A DNA stretch of 64,000 bases from an uncultured Akkermansia sp. GTDB lineage: Bacteria; Verrucomicrobiota; Verrucomicrobiia; Verrucomicrobiales; Akkermansiaceae. The notes beneath the pieces were generated by a model. That model saw nothing but the letters and a program-made list of their open reading frames with translations. It had not been told where the DNA came from and searched no databases. The stretch is taken from positions 41,611 through 105,610 of the forward strand of contig CAJKMG010000007.1 of NCBI GenBank assembly GCA_905200945.1. The letters are read 5' to 3'. The number at the start of each line of letters is the position of its first letter. Position 1 is the first letter of the stretch. Of the stretch, positions 54,465-62,197 are shown piece by piece. The position numbers were made by a program, and so were the translations under genes.

Positions 54465-54619
54465 GCGGGGATGCTAGTGAATGAGCTTCCGTTTGGAAAG
54501 CACGAAATCACGGATTTTCCTTTAAATTCAGGGAAGAGGCGGTATTCCGGCGTGTCATCCCGGAAAGAAGTGGATAAAGGGCGCTTGAAAAAACGCCGCT
54601 CACCCGGTAGTGATGTTCC

Positions 54620-55531
54620 ATGCACATCACGGCAGGCCTCCGCATTTCCCGTGCGTTTATTCTCGGCGCCGGGCTGGGTACCCGCCTGCGCCCTCTCACC
54701 GGCGTTCTGCCCAAGCCGCTGATTCCCTTTTTCCATGAGCCCCTTATTCTGCATTCCATGCGTCGATGCTACGATTGTGGCATACGGGAGTTCATCATCA
54801 ACACCCACCATCTGGCGGCAGCCTGGGACAAAGTGTTCCCTGAACGTTCATGGAACGGCTGCCCCGTCCATTTCAGCCATGAATCCGTGCTGCTGGATTC
54901 CGGCGGCGGCGTCAAAAAAATAGAACCCCTGGTTTCCGCGGAAGAACCGCTGCTGGTGGTGAACGGAGACATGGCGGCTACATTTGACCTGAGCCGCCTG
55001 CTGGATGAACATTTGAGCCGCCGCCCTCCCGTGACGCTGGCGCTCCGCACCTCCGGAGATAAGAAGAACGTGGGATTTGACTTTTCTTCCGGCCTGGTGA
55101 CGGATATGAGGCACGCCCTGGGCCGCGACTCCGGCTCCTGCCAATTTACCGGCGCGTACTGCATGGAGCCGGAAGTATTCGGGCGCATCCCTTCCGGGGA
55201 GGCCGTTTCCATCATTCCCCTGTTCCTGGATTACATCCGGGAAGGTCGCTTGCGCGGCATTCTGGCGGACGACGGGTTGTGGATGGATATGGGAACACCG
55301 GAGGCCTACCTCCAAGCCCATCTGGATTTCCCCTCCCCTGCTCCGCGCATCCACCCCCGGGCCCGGGTGTCCCCCCGCGCCTTTGCGGACGGTAATTGCG
55401 TGATAGGTCCCGGCGCAACGGTAGAGGACGGCTGCCGCCTGCAAGGCTGCGTTGTCTGGCCGGGCGTACGCGTTCCTTCAGGCACCTGCGCGGAACGCCG
55501 GATTTTCTACTGTTCCCCCAACGGTTATTGA
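54620..55531 (+). CDS. Sugar-1-phosphate nucleotidyltransferase
   Basis: The 303-residue enzyme joins a nucleotide to a sugar phosphate. It has the signature GAGLGTRLRPLTGVLPKPLIPF and an NGDMA metal-binding loop, then a C-terminal left-handed beta-helix start (PRARVSPRAFADG / GPGATVEDG). It resembles mannose-1-phosphate guanylyl or glucose-1-phosphate transferases; the base and sugar cannot be told. The next gene begins 2 bases after its stop. Confidence 0.85.
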   Translation: MHITAGLRISRAFILGAGLGTRLRPLTGVLPKPLIPFFHEPLILHSMRRCYDCGIREFIINTHHLAAAWDKVFPERSWNGCPVHFSHESVLLDSGGGVKKIEPLVSAEEPLLVVNGDMAATFDLSRLLDEHLSRRPPVTLALRTSGDKKNVGFDFSSGLVTDMRHALGRDSGSCQFTGAYCMEPEVFGRIPSGEAVSIIPLFLDYIREGRLRGILADDGLWMDMGTPEAYLQAHLDFPSPAPRIHPRARVSPRAFADGNCVIGPGATVEDGCRLQGCVVWPGVRVPSGTCAERRIFYCSPNGY

Positions 55532-55533
55532 CC

Positions 55534-56283
55534 ATGCTTTTGCTGCGCCTTCTTCCCCTGATATTGTGCTTTTCCAGCCTGGTTCACGCGGAACACCGCG
55601 TTTTCACCAGGAAGGACGGCTTTTTGTCCATGCGGGACAAGCTGAACGTGTATTTTTTCCGTTCTGATACGCACCGTCTGCTGGTGAGGGACGAAGGAAG
55701 CGTCAAAACGCCCCGGCACGGTTCCCTGGACAAGGCCATGAGGAAAAGCCCCTGCGTGGCCGGTGTCAACGGAGGGTTTTTCAGTGCGGACGAGGAGGGA
55801 ACGCCCCTGGGCCTGGTCATTCAGGACGGCAAACGGCTTTCTCCGCTGGCTACGGGGTCCTTCGCCGTTTCCGGGGTTGTTTATGAAGGAGGCAGAAGCG
55901 GATTGACCCTGGTTCGCAGTTCCGTACTGAAACGCATGAAAAAGCTTCCGGCCATGCAGGCAGCCATCCAGGGAGGGCCCTTTCTGGTGGAAAACGGCTC
56001 CGCCGTAAAAGGGCTTAACGCGCAAAAGTCCACCTACCGCACCTTCATTGCCACGGACGGAGGAAAAAGGTGGTGCATCGGCGTTTCCTCCTCCCTGACT
56101 CTGAAGGAACTGGCAGCCTGGCTGGCGACTCCCGGAGCATTGGGGAATTTCCGGGTGGAAACGGCCCTGAATCTGGACGGAGGCTCTTCTTCCGCCTTCT
56201 GGTGCCATGAGACAGGCATTTCCTACCCTGCGTTCAAACAGGTCAGGAACTATCTGGGCGTAGCCCCCGCGGAACGCCGGTAA
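55534..56283 (+). CDS. Exported phosphodiester glycosidase-like (NAGPA/DUF2233) protein
   Basis: The 249-residue product has a signal peptide (LLPLILCFSSLVHAEHRV) and a NAGPA-like domain, which in animals uncovers mannose-6-phosphate and in bacteria is linked to exopolysaccharide handling. Visible text is CVAGVNGGFFSADEEGTPLG, AAIQGGPFLVENG and the catalytic-type LNLDGGSSSAFW. It starts right after the nucleotidyltransferase, so both may serve one surface glycan. Its 3' end overlaps the convergent lnt gene by 34 bases. Confidence 0.82.
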   Translation: MLLLRLLPLILCFSSLVHAEHRVFTRKDGFLSMRDKLNVYFFRSDTHRLLVRDEGSVKTPRHGSLDKAMRKSPCVAGVNGGFFSADEEGTPLGLVIQDGKRLSPLATGSFAVSGVVYEGGRSGLTLVRSSVLKRMKKLPAMQAAIQGGPFLVENGSAVKGLNAQKSTYRTFIATDGGKRWCIGVSSSLTLKELAAWLATPGALGNFRVETALNLDGGSSSAFWCHETGISYPAFKQVRNYLGVAPAERR

Positions 56284-58139
56284 ACACCATCCTCCACGGG
56301 GCCGTGAACGCGTTTCCCTGCGCCTATCCTGCGCAGCAGCAGAACCGCGAACGCCAGGAAACAAACCAGAACGGCCCAGTCGCCCAACATGGCGTACAGG
56401 GTTATTTCCGTACAGCCCACAGGCAATGTGGCAGCCATCACCCCTCTGGTAAACGGAGAACCGGAGGAATCCCGCAAATCCGCAATAACCGCGCCATTGG
56501 GGGCCAGAGCCACGCTTACGCCGGTATTGGCGGCACGGATCATGGAGCGGCGCAGTTCAATACAGCGGAACGCCGCGTTGCGCCAATGCTGTTCATTGGC
56601 GCAGGAACGGTTGAACCACCCGTCATTGGTCACGTTCACCATTAACTGGGGTTCCTGCCGGACGAAGCGGCGCACCCAGCTTCCCACCACATCCTCAAAG
56701 CAGACCAGCGGAATAACGCCCACCGTAGAGGGGCTTCCGGGACGGATGGGCACGGAAACGGGGCTGGAGGAACGCCCGGGCGTATAATTCAGGCCCATGG
56801 CTGTTCCGGCGGAAGCCTCAAAGGCTTTTTCCAGAAACGGGAATGTTTCCCGCATAGGGATGTATTCACCGAAGGGAACCAGCATGGCCTTGGCGTGAGG
56901 ACGGGCTGTGGAATAATCCCCCTCAAAGACGGTAAGGCAGTTGTAAGCCCGCACCACACGCCCCTCATCAGACAGGTAAATGTCATCCGTGCCCGTCAGC
57001 AGGATAAAATTGCATATCCCGTTCCGGAGGGCCTGGACGTAATCCTCTTCCGCACTCAGAAAGTTGACATTGTCCTGATTGGGGAAGCGTTCCCCTGTGG
57101 AATCACGGTAAAATGTGGAAATGGGGAAGGAACTTTCCGGCCAGATGACCCATGCCGGCATATCCAGGGAGGCTTCAGCGCCGTTTTTGACCGCCTGTTC
57201 CAGAGCGCGGTTTTGAAGATCCAGCATTCCCTGTTCCGTCATGTCCAGCAAAGCCCGGTAAATGCTTCCCCGGTTGGCCGGATCCCATTTTTCCTTCTGG
57301 CTCAGATTCAGCTGCACGGCCATGACGGGAACGGTAAGCCTGCCGTTTCCCGTAACCGCGGCAGACTGGGGTGAGTAACGAGCCGTCCAGAGTACGCCGA
57401 CGACAAACATGGTTAAAAGAACCGCCACCAGGATGAAAAAGTCCCAGGGAACGGTACGTCTGCCTTCATGGACAATCATGGTTCCGGCCCGGCGGCAAAC
57501 ACGCCAGAGCCAGACGGAAAAGACGGCCGGAATAAAGGCCAGCGCCGTCACGCCAAGATATTCCGCCCATTGGGCCAGAGGATTTCCGTAAAGGGCCACT
57601 CCCAGATTGTTCCAGCCGAAGCCAGGTATCAGCCAGCCTCTCCCCCATTCCAGGCATACCCATAAAGCGGCGCCCGCCAGAGCGGCGGAGGCGCTGGGCA
57701 GTATGTCGTCCAGGGCCCAGGTTTTCCAGGCGGCCCGGCGTTCCTTTGCCGTCAGCCTCGCATCGGGCAGCGGCCGGGCGTCCGGACGGAAGAACACTCC
57801 CATGACCAGAGCCCAGAGGCCGGGAAACAGGCCTCCGTAAAAAATCATCAGGGGAATATAGCCCAGCGTGCTGACTTCATTGACCCACCATAAGGAGAGG
57901 CCGTAAAATACCACGCCAAATACCCACCCATACAGGGCGTATGCCAGAATTCCCTTTTTCCCCTCCCGCCTGCGTCCGTACCACAGGGCTGTCAGCAGAG
58001 GCAGGAACCCTATCCATACGCACCCGCCCCAGTCCACCGGGATAAAGGCGCAGGCCATCAGAATTCCGGAAAAAGCGGCCAGCAGCACCCCTGCCCACAC
58101 GGGCAGGAGACGAGGGAGGGAAGCAGGTGAGGTATTCAT
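56250..58139 (-). CDS. lnt: Apolipoprotein N-acyltransferase
   Basis: Lnt adds the third acyl chain to lipoproteins at the inner membrane. The 629-residue protein is longer than E. coli Lnt (512). It has about seven membrane helices and the nitrilase-type triad: Glu in WVIWPESSFP, Lys in KAMLVPFGEYIP and Cys in IPLVCFEDVVG. The start at 58139 is preferred over 58199. The extra length is mostly in the amphipathic periplasmic part and loops. Confidence 0.93.
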   Translation of the reverse strand: MNTSPASLPRLLPVWAGVLLAAFSGILMACAFIPVDWGGCVWIGFLPLLTALWYGRRREGKKGILAYALYGWVFGVVFYGLSLWWVNEVSTLGYIPLMIFYGGLFPGLWALVMGVFFRPDARPLPDARLTAKERRAAWKTWALDDILPSASAALAGAALWVCLEWGRGWLIPGFGWNNLGVALYGNPLAQWAEYLGVTALAFIPAVFSVWLWRVCRRAGTMIVHEGRRTVPWDFFILVAVLLTMFVVGVLWTARYSPQSAAVTGNGRLTVPVMAVQLNLSQKEKWDPANRGSIYRALLDMTEQGMLDLQNRALEQAVKNGAEASLDMPAWVIWPESSFPISTFYRDSTGERFPNQDNVNFLSAEEDYVQALRNGICNFILLTGTDDIYLSDEGRVVRAYNCLTVFEGDYSTARPHAKAMLVPFGEYIPMRETFPFLEKAFEASAGTAMGLNYTPGRSSSPVSVPIRPGSPSTVGVIPLVCFEDVVGSWVRRFVRQEPQLMVNVTNDGWFNRSCANEQHWRNAAFRCIELRRSMIRAANTGVSVALAPNGAVIADLRDSSGSPFTRGVMAATLPVGCTEITLYAMLGDWAVLVCFLAFAVLLLRRIGAGKRVHGPVEDGVYRRSAGATPR

Positions 58140-58276
58140 CGTGAAAAGCCTTTTATTCCGGGAACGGGAATGCCGCCATTGTCCCCCATGCTGACTCATT
58201 CCTGCAACAAAAAAGATTGCAAAATTTACTCAAATGCGGAAATAGTGGGCGCAGTTCATACAACCCATCATACACA

Positions 58277-58510
58277 ATGGCAGATATCGACGAAAAAACA
58301 CCTCTAAACGTCCCCGGCAAGTTTTACGTGGACAGTTCCTGCATTGACTGCGACCTTTGCCGCGAAACCGCTCCGGAAAACTTTGGACGGGATGACGACG
58401 AAGGAGTATCCTACGTCAAGAAGCAGCCGGATAACGACGAAGAGCTGAGCGCCTGTGAGGAAGCCCTGGAAGGCTGCCCCGTGGAAGCGATTGGCGACGA
58501 CGGCGAATAA
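58277..58510 (+). CDS. Single-cluster 4Fe-4S ferredoxin
   Basis: The 77-residue acidic protein has CIDCDLC (22, 25, 28) and a distant CPVEAI (Cys67), the pattern for one [4Fe-4S] cluster as in Bacillus-type ferredoxins. The second Cys near 60 is not part of the motif. The start at 58277 is used; a frame from 58217 adds a non-conserved stretch. It is followed by a terminator just before dciA. Confidence 0.9.
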   Translation: MADIDEKTPLNVPGKFYVDSSCIDCDLCRETAPENFGRDDDEGVSYVKKQPDNDEELSACEEALEGCPVEAIGDDGE

Positions 58511-58536
58511 TATTCCCCCCATATATTATTTTAATC

Positions 58537-58577
58537 GCCCGGGGCTGTTGGCATTCAACGCTCCGGGCTTTTATTTT
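58537..58577 (+). terminator. Terminator between ferredoxin gene and dciA-like gene
   Basis: GCCCGGGGC (58537-58545) pairs with GCTCCGGGC (58560-58568) with one G-U pair, followed by TTTTATTTT. It lies only six bases before the dciA-like start, so that gene depends on readthrough or a promoter inside the stem. Confidence 0.75.
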
Positions 58578-58583
58578 CCACCC

Positions 58584-59027
58584 ATGTCCTCTCCCTGGTC
58601 TCCTTACATGCCGGACAGAGACCGTCCGGATCCCCACGCTTCCCCCGTCCGGTATGATTATCTTTCCCGTGACGAGCAGGAGGTGAGGCAGGCGCTCGCG
58701 GACTGGTTCCAGATATCCCCCGCCGCCAGTGAAACACGCAACCTCCATACGGCGGAATCCCTGCTGGGGGATATTCTGTCCAGGCTTCCTCTGGACGGAG
58801 ACGGCATGGATCCCGAATTGCTCCGGGAAGGATGGCTGAAAGCTGCGGGGCCATTCCTGGGCCAGCAATCCAACCTTCTTTCCATTGTCAAGGGAGTAGC
58901 CACCATTCAGGTGCTTCAACCGGCCATGCGCTACCATCTTCAGCAGTGGCAAGGAGCCCTGCTGGGGAAACTGAAAGACCAGTTCGGCAAGGATGCCGTC
59001 CATTCCATCCGCATACGGATAGGATAA
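58584..59027 (+). CDS. dciA: DciA-like (DUF721) replicative helicase loader
   Basis: The 147-residue protein matches DUF721/DciA, which loads DnaB helicase in bacteria that lack DnaC/DnaI. The C-terminal half has GWLKAAGPFLGQQSN, a ligand-like segment IQVLQPAMRYHLQQW and the family ending SIRIRIG. The N-terminal part is charged and variable. The start at 58584 is chosen. A terminator is immediately upstream. Confidence 0.75.
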   Translation: MSSPWSPYMPDRDRPDPHASPVRYDYLSRDEQEVRQALADWFQISPAASETRNLHTAESLLGDILSRLPLDGDGMDPELLREGWLKAAGPFLGQQSNLLSIVKGVATIQVLQPAMRYHLQQWQGALLGKLKDQFGKDAVHSIRIRIG

Positions 59028-59372
59028 TTTTGCCGCCGAACGACATTTTCCCCAAAACGCCTGATACTTACCTCATTATAACGGATACGAAAAAACTTTC
59101 AGAATTTCTAAGCCGCTGTCAAATGGATTTTTCTTTTTCTGTCTTAGGATCAGGACTTTTCAATCACTCCCCACAGTTTTCCTCCATATGAGAGAGGAGG
59201 AAAAGGAAATATTGGAGGTTTTTATAACCATTTCCTGATAACTCAATTGTCAGTTTTCTTGCGTTAACGTTTCTTTAGCGGATTAGAAATTCTGTAGTTA
59301 CTATTCCAGATAAAGCAGAATTCCCGCTGTGACGGCGTGGATTTCTATTTTCCAACAGCACACATAACGCAC
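59028..59372. other. AT-rich intergenic leader of PEP-CTERM gene
   Basis: This 345-base stretch has no gene. A hairpin TTTTCCTCC (59177-59185) / GGAGGAAAA (59196-59204) without a uridine tract may end the dciA transcript. The AT-rich 59205-59370 probably holds the promoter and leader of the next gene. Confidence 0.4.
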
Positions 59373-60128
59373 ATGAAAAAATCTCTTTTTTTGAGCTTAA
59401 TCACCGCATCAGCCCTGTCGGCACATGGAACAGAAGTCTGGAATGACCTGAGCTACTTGATCCCGGAGCTGAATACGGAGACAACCACCATCCAGCGTAT
59501 TACTTATACCTCCGGAGGGAACCTTATCGCAAACGGGGGACCTTCCGCAGACGCCGTACAGGCCACTCTTGGAGCTTTGGATGCGGGATGGTATTCCGGC
59601 AATAGGACTGGCGATACCGGTTCAGTTGCCTCCGTAATGAGCGATGGCAGCACCCAGCTATTTTCTGCTTCCGCAAACGGGGGCGGGTTTACGGCCGTCA
59701 AATTTAACGAACTGACTACCGGTGAGGCATCCAAGTATGGAGAGCTGAAGATTTCCTTTGAAACGGGTGGCCTTAGCAACAACACCAGAACTGGACAGCC
59801 CCAAAATTTCAGCCTGTGGTACAGCTTGGGGGAAGGGGAAGAAACTTCTCTTTTCCAGGTTGGCTCCACATTTTCCGGATCAGCAGGAGAGGTCGCCAAC
59901 AAAACCTGGGAATGGACAATTTCCAAAGATTCATACAATAATTTGTTTGAACAAGGAGCCACCTTTTATCTAGTGCTGAATACGGGTGCCATAGACAACA
60001 CCTACGCTTTCCAGCAGCTTGAAGTAAAAAATTTCCAGATGGAAGGGCTCGTGATTCCGGAACCTTCCTCCTGCTTTTTCTCGATGCTCGGAACGGGAGT
60101 CTGGATCTTCAGAAGAAAGAAAAGGTGA
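59373..60128 (+). CDS. Exported PEP-CTERM-tailed protein
   Basis: The 251-residue product has a signal peptide (FLSLITASALSAHGTE) and a beta-rich mature part with many Thr, Ser, Gly and Asn (NRTGDTGSVASVMSDG). It ends with the PEP-CTERM sorting tail, IPEPSS at about 227, a short hydrophobic helix and RRKKR. In this system EpsH/XrtA exosortase cleaves the tail, and the protein goes to the surface or matrix. A stem covers its stop codon and following bases at 60126-60155. No exosortase gene lies in the window. Confidence 0.88.
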   Translation: MKKSLFLSLITASALSAHGTEVWNDLSYLIPELNTETTTIQRITYTSGGNLIANGGPSADAVQATLGALDAGWYSGNRTGDTGSVASVMSDGSTQLFSASANGGGFTAVKFNELTTGEASKYGELKISFETGGLSNNTRTGQPQNFSLWYSLGEGEETSLFQVGSTFSGSAGEVANKTWEWTISKDSYNNLFEQGATFYLVLNTGAIDNTYAFQQLEVKNFQMEGLVIPEPSSCFFSMLGTGVWIFRRKKR

Positions 60129-60155
60129 CGCGGCAGAAAAACAGTATGCCGCGTC
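60126..60155 (+). terminator. Terminator of PEP-CTERM gene
   Basis: TGACGCGGCA (60126-60135) pairs perfectly with TGCCGCGTCA (60146-60155), followed by TTTAAAATTT. The stop codon lies in the left arm. Confidence 0.75.
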
Positions 60156-60206
60156 ATTTAAAATTTGATGAAAGAGAGCTTTTTATTTAAGTGTAGTATT
60201 CATTAT

Positions 60207-62177
60207 ATGCGATCCACTCTCTCTGTTCTTTTGCTGACGTCAAGCTTAACGCTTTGTCCTCTTTCTTCCTACGGAGATTGGACTTCACCTCACTCCCTCC
60301 AGCAGGAAAAAAACGCGCCGGTTCCTCTCATTCCCTTTCCGTCCCAGGTGGACTGGAAAACAGGGACATGCCCCAAAAAAGCACCCGTTTCCGTTAACAA
60401 GGACGCTGCCCTGACCAAGTCTCTGGGAAGAGAAGGCTATGAGCTCCAGGTCCGCCCCGGAAGCATCCTGATCCGGGCAGCCACGGATTCGGGTGTTTTC
60501 TATGCCCGCAGAACGCTGGATCAGCTGGGAGCTAAGGGAAATTACCCGTGCTGCGACATCAAGGACAGCCCGGCGTTCGCCATCCGCGGCTTCATGCACG
60601 ACACAGGCCGCAATTTCCGGCCTGTTGAAACGCTCAAGGCGGATATTGACGAAATGGCGCGGCTGAAGCTGAATGCTTTCCACTGGCACCTGACGGACTA
60701 TCCCGCATGGCGCATCCAGAGCAGAAAATATCCTGTTTTGAATGATCCCTCCAAGCGGATCAAGGACCGGGATGTCAACGACACCTACACCTACGACCAG
60801 ATCCGGGACCTGTTCCGCTACGCCAGGGCGCGCCACATCCAGATCATTCCGGAAATTGATATGCCAGGGCACAGCACCTATTTTAAAAACTGCTTCGGCT
60901 TCCCGATGCACGACCCCAGGGGCATTAAGATTCTGGAAGAACTGCTGGAAGAATTCTGCCGGGAAATCCCTGTGGAAATGTCCCCTTACCTGCACATTGG
61001 CGCTGATGAAATCCACATCCCCAACGGGAAGCAGTTTGCGGATAGGATGGCGGCCAAGGTCAAATCCCTGGGACGCCAGCCCATCCAATGGGCAGGAAAC
61101 AATGATCTGCCCGTTTCCGGAGACAGCTACTCCCAATTGTGGAATGACGAAAATTCCGTAGGCCTACCGGATCCTGCCAAGCAGAAGACCCCCTATTTCG
61201 ACTCCACGGCAGGCTATGTCAATTCCTTTGATCCCGGCATTCTGGTGCGCAGGAATTTCTTCCGCCAACCATGCGGAACGGTGAAGAGCGACGGGCACTC
61301 TCTGGGAGTCATCCAGTGCCTGTGGCCGGATACCCGGGTGGGAAACAAAAAGAATATTCCCATTCAGAGCCCCCAGTGGCCGGCCATGTTTGCCATGGCG
61401 GAACGCAGCTGGAAGGGGCTGCCGGAGGATGGTTCCCGCTTTGCCGGGAAACTACCGGAAAAGGATACGGAGGCCTATCAGGCCTTTTCCCTGTTCGAAA
61501 AGCGCATGGAAGCCCTGGCCGGAAACAAGCCTTTCCCCTATTGGAGGGATTCTTTTGTGGAATGGACCGTATTCGGACCCGTTCCGAAGGACAGGCAGGA
61601 AGAAGTAAGGAACAGCCTGCTGGCAGGTAAATCTCCCGCAGGGCTGCCCCCCATCCAAGCCAGGGGAGGCAATTTGTATTTCCGTACCCGTGCAGGGGCG
61701 GAAGGCCTGTTCTCCAAAACCAAGCCGGGAAATACAGCCTGGGCGGAAACGACCCTTTATGCGGCCAAGCCCGGAACCATGTACGCCATGGTAGGATTTG
61801 ACGCTCCAGCCCGTTCTACGCGCCGCTGTTCCGGGATTCCGTCCGCCGGGGAATGGTCTCAATGCGACACCAGAATATGGGTGAACGGAAAAGAAGTGAA
61901 AAATCCCCAGACCTGCAAGCTGGCGGGACAGCGGCGTTATGAAAAGCACACCTGGAATTCCCCCGCCAATGAGATACCCTTTGACAATGAGGAATTCTGG
62001 TGGGCGCGTCCTCCCGTTTCCTTCCAGATAAAGGCCGGAGAAAATAAAATCCTGATTGAACAGCCGTATACGGGCAGCTTCCAGTCCTGGGGCATCAGCT
62101 TCATTCCGGTGAAAAAATCGGGAGACCGCTGGATTTCCGATCCAGGCTATTCCGTCCGGGGCGGCGCGGAAAAATAA
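60207..62177 (+). CDS. Exported beta-N-acetylhexosaminidase, GH20
   Basis: GH20 enzymes remove terminal GlcNAc or GalNAc from glycans. The 656-residue protein has a signal peptide (MRSTLSVLLLTSSLTL), a GH20b-type beta domain, the barrel with FHWHLTDYPAWRIQ and the catalytic Asp-Glu pair in HIGADEIHIPNG (Asp267-Glu268), then a C-terminal beta domain from about 450 that may bind glycan. GADE instead of the common GGDE is a conservative change. The start at 60207 is preferred over 60165. The sulfatase gene follows 20 bases later. Confidence 0.92.
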   Translation: MRSTLSVLLLTSSLTLCPLSSYGDWTSPHSLQQEKNAPVPLIPFPSQVDWKTGTCPKKAPVSVNKDAALTKSLGREGYELQVRPGSILIRAATDSGVFYARRTLDQLGAKGNYPCCDIKDSPAFAIRGFMHDTGRNFRPVETLKADIDEMARLKLNAFHWHLTDYPAWRIQSRKYPVLNDPSKRIKDRDVNDTYTYDQIRDLFRYARARHIQIIPEIDMPGHSTYFKNCFGFPMHDPRGIKILEELLEEFCREIPVEMSPYLHIGADEIHIPNGKQFADRMAAKVKSLGRQPIQWAGNNDLPVSGDSYSQLWNDENSVGLPDPAKQKTPYFDSTAGYVNSFDPGILVRRNFFRQPCGTVKSDGHSLGVIQCLWPDTRVGNKKNIPIQSPQWPAMFAMAERSWKGLPEDGSRFAGKLPEKDTEAYQAFSLFEKRMEALAGNKPFPYWRDSFVEWTVFGPVPKDRQEEVRNSLLAGKSPAGLPPIQARGGNLYFRTRAGAEGLFSKTKPGNTAWAETTLYAAKPGTMYAMVGFDAPARSTRRCSGIPSAGEWSQCDTRIWVNGKEVKNPQTCKLAGQRRYEKHTWNSPANEIPFDNEEFWWARPPVSFQIKAGENKILIEQPYTGSFQSWGISFIPVKKSGDRWISDPGYSVRGGAEK

Positions 62178-62197
62178 GCTGCTACTTATTGACTGAA

